Origin: Actinomucor elegans | Lineage: Eukaryota; Mucoromycota; Mucoromycetes; Mucorales; Mucoraceae | Direction of reading: 5' to 3' | DNA: 64,000 bases | Assembly: GCA_026027325.1 (NCBI GenBank) | Contig: JAMSLZ010000010.1 | Coordinates: 1-64,000, forward strand | Shown: positions 1 through 9,794 of the stretch, one piece after another | Numbering within the stretch: position 1 is the first letter of the stretch | Layout: every line of letters begins with the position of its first letter | Notes under the pieces: model-generated | Database searches by the model: none | Seen by the model: only the letters and a program-made list of their open reading frames with translations | Told to the model about the DNA's origin: nothing | Program-made: the position numbers and the translations under genes

Positions 1-90
1 ACCCTAACCCTAACCCTAACCCTAACCCTAACCCTAACCCTAACCCTAACCCTAACCCTAACCTAACCCTAACCCTAACCCTAAGCCTAA
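1..90. repeat. Telomere, C-rich strand (CCCTAA)n
   Basis: Uninterrupted CCCTAA units run from base 1, with one short unit near position 60 and variants (CCTAAG, CCTAAT) from about 83. This marks the physical left end of a chromosome with TTAGGG-type telomeres, which are common in Mucoromycota and many other fungi. Confidence 0.97.
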
Positions 91-584
91 TCCTATCTTA
101 ATACTTAAGTTAATCTGACGTTAATTGTAACCTTAACCCTAACCTTGATCCTGATCATAATCTTAATCCTATTTCCTAACCCTGTTCCTCTTCCTTTTCC
201 TGATTCTGATCAGTAACTCAATCCTAACCCTAATTCTGTTCCTATCCTTGATCGAATTGTAGTCCCTTATTCCATATCCTGTTTTAATCCTATCTCTGAT
301 TCTAACCGTATCCTTATTCTTAACCCTGATTGTGATCTTAGCCTTGCCTTAACCTTAATTATGTTCTCTATATTATCCCGTCTATAATCTAGCTCTAATC
401 TTAATTCTAATTGTAATCTGATCCTCTTATTTAACTCTATCCTTATCCATATCTTAATTTATGTCTCATGTCAATTTTATTCCTTTTCCTATTCCTGTCT
501 CTATTCCTAATTCTAATATTAATCTTAATCCTAGTTTAACTTATTATTGACCTTAACTCTAATCCTGTCTCACACTCTAGCCTT
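91..584. repeat. Degenerate telomere-like subtelomeric sequence
   Basis: The sequence stays pyrimidine-rich on this strand, with many imperfect units such as CCTAAC, CCTAAT, CTTAAC and CCTGAT. It reads as decaying CCCTAA repeat or variant telomerase product. No gene is seen. Confidence 0.75.
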
Positions 585-986
585 GAGCAACGTTAAAAAT
601 AAAAAAAAATAAAAATTAGTTTTTAAATTAAATAGTGTTTTTTGTAATTATATTTTTTTTTGTTTAACACTTTTTTATTGTAATTTTTGAAAGTTTGGTA
701 ATTAACGTAAAAATAAGAAATTGCAATAATTATGCAAAACTTATAAAGATTAAACTTTTATATTACTTTTCAATACAATTAAACTTTTTTTTTTCATAAT
801 ATTTCACACCAGATCGAAACCCTGTTGTGCGACAATTTTTTTCTTTTAAAATTGATTAAAAAGCACGCCGTAAGTTTTTTAGCAACTTACAACTTGATAA
901 ATAAAGAAAGCTATATAATTTTAATTTAATAATATGAAAATAATTATAATATATATATTAATTATTAATGATATGTAATGTAGCTC
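585..986 (+). mobile_element. Solo 402-bp terminal repeat (family 2) in the subtelomere
   Basis: This is an AT-rich 402-bp unit beginning GAGCAACGTTA and ending ...AATGTAGCTC, so the ends form a short inverted repeat (GAGCAACGTTA and GAGCTACATTA). It is flanked by a 3-bp duplication, CTT at 582-584 and CTT at 987-989. By eye it is almost identical, in reverse complement, to the direct repeats that flank the transposase at 13661-15112. It is the equivalent of a solo LTR, or alternatively a MITE mobilised by that transposase. It carries no ORF. Confidence 0.85.
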
Positions 987-2630
987 CTTGTTCTGGTCAT
1001 ATCATTAACCCTTATTATCATCCTAATTCTCCTATAATCTTATTCCTAACATGATTTTATCTTAGTTTTTTCCCTGTTTTGATCCTAATTCCTATTTTAT
1101 TTTAATTCTATTATTATTCTTCTTCATATTTCTCATTCTAATCCTGCTTTTATCTATAATCTTATCCTAACCTTAATCCTATATTTTATCCTAATTCTAT
1201 CTTGTTTCTATTCCTATCACTATACATACATTTCGCTTATTTTCTATTCTTTATCTTATCTTTAATCATAGTCCCTAACCTAATTCTCTCTCTATTCATA
1301 ATTTAAATTATCATCTAATTATATTCCTTATACTAATCTAACCCTTAATTTTATTATATCTCTAAATATGTCTATTCATCATTCTAGTTATAATTCTATT
1401 TATATTTCTATTATTGTCTTCTATTTTTTTATTATTATTTTAATCATACCCTAAATCTGATTTAACTATAATCTTCTCCTTATTTTTTTTCTTCTCCCTG
1501 TTCCTGATTCTATTCTAATTTTATCTTAACTTCTTCCCTAATTCTGGCTCTAAGTTCCTTTTATAAATTTAAATCTTAACCGTGTCCTTTTTATTTATAT
1601 TCCTATTATATTCTCATATTGAGCTTATTCTTAACCCTATTCCTTATTTTACTTCTGACCCTATTCGTTATCTTTTTCCTAATTTTTTTACTTATATAGC
1701 TATTATATTATTTAATTCTATATCTCGTATTAACTGTAATTTTATTCCTAATTCTATTTTTTGTTTCTGTTTCTAATTCTTATTATTAACCATATGTTTA
1801 AGTTTAGTTCTAATTCTATCTTTTTCCTATCCGTTTTCCTAATCCCTCTTCTGTCTGTATATCTGTCTTTTGCCAATAGTATAATTCTTACATTATCATT
1901 TATCTTAATTCTATTTCTTTTTTTTTTCTTATCTTTAATTTCAACTAAACTCTAATCCTTATTATTTGTATATTTTTAATTTATTCTTATATTTATTGCT
2001 TCTAAAATTTTCTATTTTGTCCCCAAGTTTATTATGTTTAAACGCTTTCTAAATTATTTGTTTGATTTATCTTGTTGCCTGCTTTAATATATATTTATTT
2101 TTCTTTTTTTTTTTATCCTATATTATGAATCTTATCCTTTCCTATTTGTAATTCTATATTTATTTCTTATTCTTCATCTTTCATTTATCATTTAATTCTA
2201 TTCCTTAATTTTATTCATTATCCTATATTATTCCTCTATCTGTTCTTACTATTTTTCATATATTATCTATATCTATATACATATCCCTTCCTTTTTTTTT
2301 TCTTGATTCATATCTTTCTTTCTTTTCTTATGATTTTCCTTTCCCTGGTTTATTGTTAATTAATTAATCTTTTCCTAATTCTTCTATTTTTTATACCTTT
2401 ATTTTTTCATATATCTTATTATTGTAGTTCTTTATTTATTCTTTTGTTTTTTTAACATTTTTTTTTCTTACCTTACATTTTTATTTTGCTTTGTATCTTA
2501 TCCTTTATAAATTATTTTATTTCTCTCTTAAATTTATGTCTTTAGTTATGTATATAATCGATTTGTTTTTCGCTTTTTGCCATAAAGTTGTTTCATAATT
2601 TTATTCATATTTAATATTCATATTTTTTTT
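987..2630. repeat. Long decayed telomere-like, pyrimidine-rich tract
   Basis: About 1.6 kb continues the C-strand bias of 91-584 (TCCTAAT, TCTAATT, CCTTATT, CTTATCC and similar) and becomes progressively T-rich with distance from the telomere. The short ORFs that fall here are low-complexity Phe/Leu/Ile/Ser strings without domains and are not called as genes. Confidence 0.6.
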
Positions 2631-3668
2631 TTATATTTCATGGAAGTGTAATACTCCATTTTTTGTTTTCCATATTTTTTGTTTTTCCATGGTTGGTATT
2701 ATATCATAATTTTTAGCAATATATTCTGTGATCTTGCTCTGGAATTTTGCTATTTTCTGCAATTCACTTCTGTATTGAGCTACAATCAAAATATAGTAGC
2801 CTCGTACTTGTAGTTTTTTCCAAGGCCCAACACCGCCAAGGAATGCTGCTTCTTCCATGTTATCGATTACCCTGTCAACTGTTGGTAGGATGAGTTCATT
2901 AAGCCAACTTTTGGATGTTGAAATATTGAACCCATCGATGACATATGCCTATTATATCGTTGTTAGAGCTAAGCTGTCATTCAGTTATCATTTTTTTTTA
3001 TTAACTTACGTCTGGTTGCAGGTACTTGGGTAGGTTCGCTCGCTTGAAAATTTGGTGCCCTGCTTGTTTCAGTTCTTCTACTGGTACGGCAGAGTATTTG
3101 TTCCAAGCATTGAACATTTGTACCATTTCGGTGAGCAGTAACTCGGCAAAAAAACGCACAGATTTTTCTGATTCCAGCCCAAATAGCATGACTACGTTTT
3201 GGGCTAAGGTCCAATAGTAACTGTCGCTTGAAGACTTTATCCTCCAAGTGTTGACATACAGGTGGTTTGATTCTATGTTGATAGCTAAGTGGAAACCAGG
3301 GTATTGAGCATTTGGCTTCAATGAGGAAAGACAAGACTTTACTTGTTCCAAAGTCTCCAACGAAAGAGGATCAACAACATGACCTTGAGTAAAAAATTCA
3401 ACTGCGCTGCTTGCTGCCACTCGTGGTAGTTGTTCGCTTGTTTGGCACCTGGAAACAATGGATACTCCGAAATGTTCCACTAGATCAAACTTGCTGAGGG
3501 TGTCTTTAAAAAACCACACATTTTGCCCTTGACAATGGAGCAAATCTGTCAAGAACAAACACACAGGATTATCATTTCTTTGCCTATTCAGATATGCTGC
3601 TGCGTTCTTCCATTTTTTGCCTTCTAAAACCCGGTGGAACAAAGATGATAAAAGAAAGGCAATGTAGA

Positions 3669-3888
3669 GAGATACGTTTTAGCTATACAAAAATTAAACA
3701 CAACACAAGATATAAAGTAACAGAAAAATATAATAAATTGTTGATAAAGAATAAAATGAATCATAACGTTTTTTTTTAATATGTTTTAAAATCTCAACAA
3801 AATCGTTAATCCCAAAAAATATAATTTATTTAAAATAAATAAGAATAATGATATTAATAAAAAAATTATTTATATATAAACGTAACTC
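3669..3888 (+). repeat. Left 220-bp terminal direct repeat, family 1
   Basis: Begins GAGATACG and ends CGTAACTC, followed by TAA of the core. The sequence is the same as 5548-5767 by eye. It lies 135 bp upstream of the transposase start and probably supplies its promoter (inference). Confidence 0.9.
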
Positions 3889-4023
3889 TAAGAAATTATT
3901 ATTACACACAATGGCGTTGCAGACAATTTTATCTGCTATAATTTGAAACTCAGATGATTATTTAAAGAAAAAAATTGAATTTTTGATATATAAAAAAAAG
4001 ATCCAAGAAAGATATTTTGTGAT

Positions 4024-5481
4024 ATGATAAATGGAGATGAAAAAATATTATTACAAAATAAATTACAGATAGAATATGAAACCTTGATTAAATCAAAATG
4101 GAAATTTTTAGAAAACGAATATAGACCTATAGAAAAAAAATACCACAGAACAGAATTACAAGAGATTAAACATATAGAGAAAGTTAAAAAAAATATAGAG
4201 GATAAGATTGGGATTATTCCAACATTTTTATTTTTAACAGATTTTTGTAATAACTTTGATTTACCAGGGCCATATAGAAACATTGATAAAGCTTTGATAA
4301 TACTAGAACATTTATTAAATGGGATATCTATTAATCAAATGGAGACTTATTTACCTCATTCTAATTTTTTCAGAATTTACAAATATTTATATATCAAAAA
4401 GTATGATGAATTGAATAATTGGGTTAATAACATATTATATAACTACTGCACAAATAAAAGAATTAGGTTATTGAATTCATATATAAATAATCCAGAAATG
4501 ATGAAACATGTAACTTTATTAATGGATGGTCACCATAATAAAATAATATATGAAAATGTAGATTTTGATAGAAAAGATTTATATTCTTGGAAGTTAAAAA
4601 AACCAGGATTGAATACACAATTTGTAATAGATATTAATGATATAGCAGTATTTATATCAGATAGTTTACCATGTAAAAATAATAATGATGACAAAATGCT
4701 TATAAACAATGTACAATTTAATAAATTTTTTACTTTATATGATAATATATGTTTTGACGGTTTATATAAAAATACACTAAATGAGACTATTGAAAAGTAT
4801 TCTTTGAGAAACTTGGATATAAAAATTAACAATTTTACATTTCCTATTGAAAAGCAGAAAAAAATAGATTTAACAGATGAAGAGACAAATTTTAATAATT
4901 ATATTGGAGGATTTAGATCTAGAATAGAAACCTATTTTGCAAGTTTAGGAAAAGTATTTAAAAGATTCGATGCTAAAAATAATGTTAGAGTGACTAAATT
5001 AGAAACATATAATATACAATTAAAATTAGCTTGTGCATTATTAAATATTAAAAAGTTTGCAGAATTAAGTGGATTAAATCCATTATATAAACATTCTTTA
5101 TGGTTAAAAGATAGTTTTGATTATCCTAGTAATAATAATATAAAAGAAGATTTAATAAAGTTGGAATACAAAATGGCAGATATAAATTTAATGAAAGATT
5201 ATCAACATGATTTATTAAATTCTATTATAACTTGTAAAAATATATCTATTGAAGAAAAAAATTCTTTAACTCAAGATATTATAGATAAAGAAAAGCATTA
5301 TGAAGTTCAATATATAATATCACATAGATTAGATAAAAATGGTGTAAAGGAGTATTTTGTAAAATGGAAAGGATATAAAAAATTATATAATTCATGGGTA
5401 AAAGAGTATGATTTTGATGATAAAACTATATTAAATGAATATAATAAAGATTTAGAAGTAGATATGGATATAAGCATGTAA
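4024..5481 (+). CDS. Harbinger-like DDE transposase with C-terminal chromodomain (family 1)
   Basis: 485 residues, single exon. The first ATG after the left repeat is used. The central part matches the DDE_Tnp_4 (Harbinger-type) endonuclease pattern: Asp168 in LLMDGHHN, Asp245 in CFDGLY, and Glu302 in GFRSRIETYFASLGK ahead of a basic helical stretch. Residues about 426-475 form a chromodomain with the YEVQYI start, YFVKWKGY core and NSWVKE segment, expected to bind methylated histone tails or related marks. The N-terminal 150 residues are lysine-rich and may bind DNA. Codons are extremely AT-rich compared with the housekeeping genes. It resembles the protein at 13661-15112 along its whole length. 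The enzyme presumably cuts at the GAG...CTC termini. Family assignment is by motif only, and no paralogue carrying a separate Myb-like protein was seen nearby. Confidence 0.85.
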   Translation: MINGDEKILLQNKLQIEYETLIKSKWKFLENEYRPIEKKYHRTELQEIKHIEKVKKNIEDKIGIIPTFLFLTDFCNNFDLPGPYRNIDKALIILEHLLNGISINQMETYLPHSNFFRIYKYLYIKKYDELNNWVNNILYNYCTNKRIRLLNSYINNPEMMKHVTLLMDGHHNKIIYENVDFDRKDLYSWKLKKPGLNTQFVIDINDIAVFISDSLPCKNNNDDKMLINNVQFNKFFTLYDNICFDGLYKNTLNETIEKYSLRNLDIKINNFTFPIEKQKKIDLTDEETNFNNYIGGFRSRIETYFASLGKVFKRFDAKNNVRVTKLETYNIQLKLACALLNIKKFAELSGLNPLYKHSLWLKDSFDYPSNNNIKEDLIKLEYKMADINLMKDYQHDLLNSIITCKNISIEEKNSLTQDIIDKEKHYEVQYIISHRLDKNGVKEYFVKWKGYKKLYNSWVKEYDFDDKTILNEYNKDLEVDMDISM

Positions 5482-5547
5482 TAACTATCATTATTTATCT
5501 AATATTAAAGTCCTGACTTTTACTTCATTCTTCTTCAATTATTATTA

Positions 5548-5767
5548 GAGATACGTTTTAGCTATACAAAAATTAAACACAACACAAGATATAAAGTAAC
5601 AGAAAAATATAATAAATTGTTGATAAAGAATAAAATGAATCATAACGTTTTTTTTTAATATGTTTTAAAATCTCAACAAAATCGTTAATCCCAAAAAATA
5701 TAATTTATTTAAAATAAATAAGAATAATGATATTAATAAAAAAATTATTTATATATAAACGTAACTC
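5548..5767 (+). repeat. Right 220-bp terminal direct repeat, family 1
   Basis: Second copy of 3669-3888, preceded by TTA of the core and followed by the AGA target duplication. It starts 66 bp after the transposase stop codon. Confidence 0.9.
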
Positions 5768-7700
5768 AGACAGAAGTAGAAAGCTGTTTAAAGGTGTGCC
5801 TCTGAGAATCGGCTTTCAAAGCCAATGCCATGACGTATAACGCTTGCATTCTGGATTTGACAAAATCAAAAAGTAAACCAGTAGGAAACCATCTGATACA
5901 CTTTTCAACTGTCGCTCTAAAGTGAAGTAAAATTTTTAGTTAAAAAGTTTTGTTTATCTTTAAATAAAAGCTTTTGTCTTACCGAGTATCTGTGTGTAAA
6001 GCATGTGCAATACAATCGTTTGCAAATGCTGCTTTGACGCGAAACTCCAGCCTTGTACCATAGCCTCGTTGAGACATATGACTAATGTCACAAGTAGTAT
6101 CATCCTGTTAAATAAAAGCTATTAATACTAATGCTTTAGCAAACTTTCGTGATGAAGATACGTACTATCCACTTTTGAAATCCGCGCCCAAGTTCCCATA
6201 CTTCTACAGGGTCTATGTCTCTACCTTGACGCTCGGAAACGTTACTTCTTTTGAAAAATACGTGTTTCCATGTAGAATAAGCTTGCACTGAGACGATGTT
6301 ACTTGCTTTTTCGGAGTATTTAAATCCACCAAGTCCAGAGAACTGGCAAAAATCATCCTTTCTAATAGTACCTTTAAATCGGTTAAGAACATTTGGCTGA
6401 TAAAACTTCGATATGACACACTCATAGTCCACCCAAAGGCCAGTCCAAGAAGCACCAGGAGTAGGTAAGAAAGATAAGGCAATATCAACAAAAAGCTTGT
6501 CCATTCTAAAGAAGTCTGACCTGAGATCAAAACCAATAGACTGTAAGGCCTGTTGGTAGATTGGTTCCTCTTGATGGAAGGTAAACTCCACTTGATACTT
6601 CATACCATGCGAGAACACCACAAAGAAAAAGTCTTGAAAATCTTCTAGTATAGGGCACGTACGAACACGATTGCGCATTTGATGGACAATGCTATGTAGC
6701 TGCTCTGTTTTAGCCTTTAATGCATAGTGGCCGATACCCCCACGTGCAGCATGCTCATAGTTTAAAGGAGTTGGATATGCATTTATACTGATTGTATTCT
6801 CAACACAAAAACGAAGTAGCATGTCAACAAAGAGTGTATGGTCCTCTGTAGCAACATATGACCCGCCAATACCCGCATTCTCTGGCGCACTGAATTGATA
6901 TTTGGTGTACAAACGAGGGAAAAAAATAGCAATCTACAAAAAAATTGGCGAATGAGTAAGATTGAACAGTTGTATTAAATAACATGCTAAATTTTCTACA
7001 TACTTTAAGGTCACCACGACTACAGAATAACAGGTTTGGGCACTTGGACAAGGCAATGTTCTTTCCATTTTGAATGCTAGGGATAGACCAAGTAACACCC
7101 AGATCTGTTTTAATGGAGCTATCAAAGTTAGGTCTATAGTAGACACTAAAATTATCACCAGAAACAGGTAAACCTTGGTACGCCAAATAGATAAATGAAT
7201 CCACATCAATGAGTATTGGTAAATCTGGTAAGGTGTGAAAGCTGCTCTCCTTGCCTACCGAGATAGTTACATTGTCACGTATCCCACGCAAGAAAGTGTT
7301 TACCAAATAGTTATCCCGGACTAAGGGCGCGAAAGTCTCTGAATTAGCACCGTAGTGCCCTTGCATAAACTCTTCAAGCCGAGTAAGACCATCATCTGCA
7401 CTTGGTACACGAGAAGGTCCAGGAAGAGGTAGCAATTCGTCATCTATAGACAGCTGTTTAGAGAATGAAAGGAACTTAACGCAAAATATACATACCAGAG
7501 TGCACTAAATTGCTCGGATCGGCAATTGGCCCAGTTGCTGAAAAAGTACGACCAATAACAGTTGTGTTACTGGCAGCAAAAAAGGGGTTACGAATTGGAG
7601 AACTACATACAAGCGAGGTAGTATGCATAGGAGTAGCTAGGAAAAATATAGTATATGGTTATTTGTTGGTTTATAGAATTTAACAGTAAGTAACTTACGA

Positions 7701-8168
7701 TGTGTTGAATCCGAAGTAGCTAAAGACCAAAGATTCACGTAATAATAATAATAAGACTTGTATATGTAATCAGATTACTGATTGGTAATAAGATAGTTAT
7801 TCATTCTTTATTTCGATCATAAAATGAAGGTGTATTTATATTAGTTAAAGGTCTTATGTTTAACCGATTGACAGGTACTGCTGAGAATGAATGAATGAAA
7901 CAATAATTCATGTTTAGCCGATTACTTGCAAGTTACGGTAGAATTAGTTTATACAAGTAAACGTACTGTTCTTGTATTGGTTCTTGTATTATTACTGATG
8001 AGTAATGTTAATGACAAGTGATGATGAATCGATCTAGAAGCTTAATTGATTATGCGTGATTGCTTGATTGGTGAAACCTGTTTGTCGGGTCAATCAGTTA
8101 CGCAGTTAGATAGCTTTAATTGAGACATGTCGTATGTATAGCCTGTGAATATAAGCGTGTATACGACA
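7701..8168 (-). repeat. 3' LTR of a Ty3/gypsy element
   Basis: Read on the minus strand it starts TGTCGTATACAC directly after a polypurine tract (GGAAGGGGGCAA, 8169-8180) and ends ...TTCAACACA, giving TG...CA ends over 468 bp. It contains a TATAAATA box. Its distal edge coincides with the point where the subtelomeric gene loses its 5' end. Confidence 0.7.
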
Positions 8169-8375
8169 TTGCCCCCTTCCAGATGAGAACATCGCTTGTG
8201 TAAGATCTTTGATAAAAGATGTAATGTGATGTACAAGTTTTAAGAACGTAAGGCAGTGTAATTGAGTTGTCATTGTAAGATCGTTATAAGTGTAATAATT
8301 TAGTCGATAAAAACCTTTGTAAAAAACCAATGTTTTGGAAAAAATCAAAATAAAGGAAAAGACAAGTTAATTAAC

Positions 8376-9410
8376 CTATGATCTTGTAACTCGTGGTTGA
8401 CGCGTTCTGCTGTATTTATTACGAGCAGGCATCTTACGTTTGTTGATTGTATCAGGTAAACGTGTATTTGAACTATGTTGTGAAGAGGTTGCTTGACGTC
8501 TAGCCCAATAATCTTGGATTGGTTTCATTGAGTCAAATGTATCAACGGTTTGCCAAGTATTATATTTTGCTTGATCATCATAGCCAGCCCAGTGTACGTA
8601 ATATTCATAATTACCAGGTGTACCTCTGTGGTTTACAATTGCTTGTACCTCATAGTGTTTGTCTTTAAGTTCGTTAGCAGAGCGTTTGTCGCCAGCTTGT
8701 ATTAATCTGATCTGTTGTGTAGGAACATCTCGAGATAATAGTGAACCTGCAAGATCCTCTAATATGTAACTACCATTCTTAGTGTAACCTTTAATGATCA
8801 ATGGGCCGATCCATCTAGGTTGTACTTTAGCAGTTCGATTGACATTAGTGATCATGACTTTAGAGTTAAGAGGGTACTTGTCACGAATGATCTTATGAGA
8901 CTTTTCAAAACGTTCGTGATCAAATAATTGTGTTTCCTTGATTCTTTTAGCAAGAGCAGGAATAACCACTTCTTTAACATATTTTAACTTTTCATCAATG
9001 ACTTTATGATCCGATTTCTCAATGTCTATAGTGGGTTTTACATTAGTGTAATCCTCAAATCCGTTTGGATGTCTAAAGAACATTGCTGAGAAGGGACGAG
9101 ACTTATGAAGTCTAGCGTATTGAACGTTCATCGAATATTGCGTTATATCCAAGTAAGTATCCCACGAATCAGCAGTAGCAGCGTTCGCAGTTAATGTCTT
9201 AATGATAGTTCTCTTGGAAATACCAACATAACGTTCACAAACGCTATTACCTAAAGGTGTATATGGTAAAGAGAGTCTTCTATCGACACCACTCATCGTG
9301 ATCAACTGTGTAACTACTTCATTAACCCATTCAAGACCGTTATCCATAGTAATGATCTTAGGAAATCCGAATAGACAAAAGATACTAAGTAATTCTTTAG
9401 CAAGGTTAAA
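8376..9410 (-). pseudogene. Truncated Ty3/gypsy integrase with chromodomain (chromovirus pol 3' end)
   Basis: An open frame runs from 9548 to 8376, but only 9410-8376 is retroelement; the first 46 or so codons come from the adjoining Merlin terminus. Counting from the frame start, Asp69 (ITMDNG) and Glu105 (NSVCERY) have the DD35E spacing of retroviral-type integrases, and the first catalytic Asp is lost. A GPY/F-like region (PRWIGPLIIKGY) follows, then a chromodomain (HYEVQAIVNHR ... YYVHWAGY ... NTWQ) and a basic tail. Reverse transcriptase, RNase H and the zinc finger of integrase are absent. A polypurine tract and LTR follow at 8180-7701. The element cannot move on its own. Confidence 0.88.
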
Positions 9411-9488
9411 TGCTAATATAAGGACACCAGGTGGATTTGGACGAATTGAGACCCTAAGGGGCTTTCCTAATTTGGACGAGGTCACGTG
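9411..9488 (+). repeat. Merlin left terminal inverted repeat
   Basis: Pairs with 11722-11799 with about a dozen mismatches. It contains the shared segments AAGGACACCAGGTGGATT and CACGTG. Confidence 0.8.
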
Positions 9489-9542
9489 GTTTAAACTCCG
9501 GTCGGTAGGGGCAAAAATTATAAGTTTTAAAAATATAAAGTT

Positions 9543-9627
9543 GCGCACTTAGTAAAGTGGTAGTAATGCAATCTGACGCTGATGAGGCCTTAGGTTCAAT
9601 ACTGGCTCAAGTCAGTTGTATTTTTTT
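9543..9627 (+). promoter_or_regulatory. tRNA-like RNA polymerase III unit inside the Merlin left end
   Basis: An A-box match TAGTAAAGTGG (9550-9560) is followed 32 bp later by a B-box match GGTTCAATACT (9593-9603) and then by a T7 run (9621-9627), the usual Pol III terminator. The acceptor and T stems do not pair well, so this is a decayed tRNA-derived unit rather than a tRNA gene. Expression is an inference. Confidence 0.4.
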
Positions 9628-9794
9628 AGTAGGTGGTAGTGCATGTAGTCAACATTATTATTGTGAAAGTCTATGAAAATGGATATTGTTTTGTATTTTA
9701 TAAGACTTAAGATGCTGTACTTTGATTAGTAACTTAAAGTGTCATATATACATATATAAGTTGAATTTTAACATACAAATTTATTAATTTTAAT

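Larger units (their letters stand above)
3669..5767 (+). mobile_element. Composite DDE transposon, family 1: direct repeat - transposase - direct repeat
   Basis: The element is 2,099 bp. A 220-bp repeat (3669-3888) and a copy that looks identical by eye (5548-5767), in the same orientation, flank a single transposase ORF. The outer ends are GAGATACGTTT and, inverted, GAGTTACGTTT. It is flanked by AGA (3666-3668) and AGA (5768-5770), a 3-bp target duplication proved by restoration of the interrupted host reading frame. The core begins with TAA and ends with TTA. There is no reverse transcriptase, primer-binding site or polypurine tract, so the LTR-like layout does not mean a retrotransposon. 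Conventional Harbinger elements have short inverted termini instead. The intact ORF and matching repeats suggest recent insertion. Confidence 0.88.
2637..7640 (-). pseudogene. Broken multi-exon subtelomeric gene of unknown function
   Basis: A series of minus-strand exons with good GT-AG introns reads from about 7640 down to 2637 (for example 7640-7497, about 7440-7004, about 6935-6170, about 5920-5768, 3668-about 3009, about 2949-2637). The total is roughly 800 residues. The transposon at 3669-5767 interrupts one exon. Removing it together with one AGA copy gives a continuous open frame across the junction, so the gene was intact when hit. The 5' side stops at an LTR edge at 7701, so its start is missing. 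I recognise no domain: the protein is soluble-looking, with Trp/Phe-rich stretches and no clear membrane segments. It could be a subtelomeric gene family member or part of an older mobile element. It is confidently broken and of unknown role. Confidence 0.6.

Noticed and set aside
1582..1955. Two overlapping 64-codon ORFs near the telomere
   Set aside because: Low-complexity Phe/Leu/Ile/Ser strings produced by pyrimidine-rich telomere-like DNA; no domain or start context.
3669..5767. LTR retrotransposon interpretation of the composite elements
   Set aside because: The only ORF is a DDE transposase; there is no RT, protease, PBS or PPT, ends are GAG...CTC rather than TG...CA, and the duplication is 3 bp, not 4-6.
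8106..8348. 80-codon minus-strand ORF next to the integrase
   Set aside because: Covers the polypurine tract and LTR start; part of the retroelement 3' end.
9298..9552. Plus-strand 84-codon ORF
   Set aside because: Antisense shadow of the integrase and the Merlin terminus.
9543..9627. Functional tRNA gene
   Set aside because: Boxes A and B fit, but acceptor and T stems pair poorly; kept only as a tRNA-like unit.
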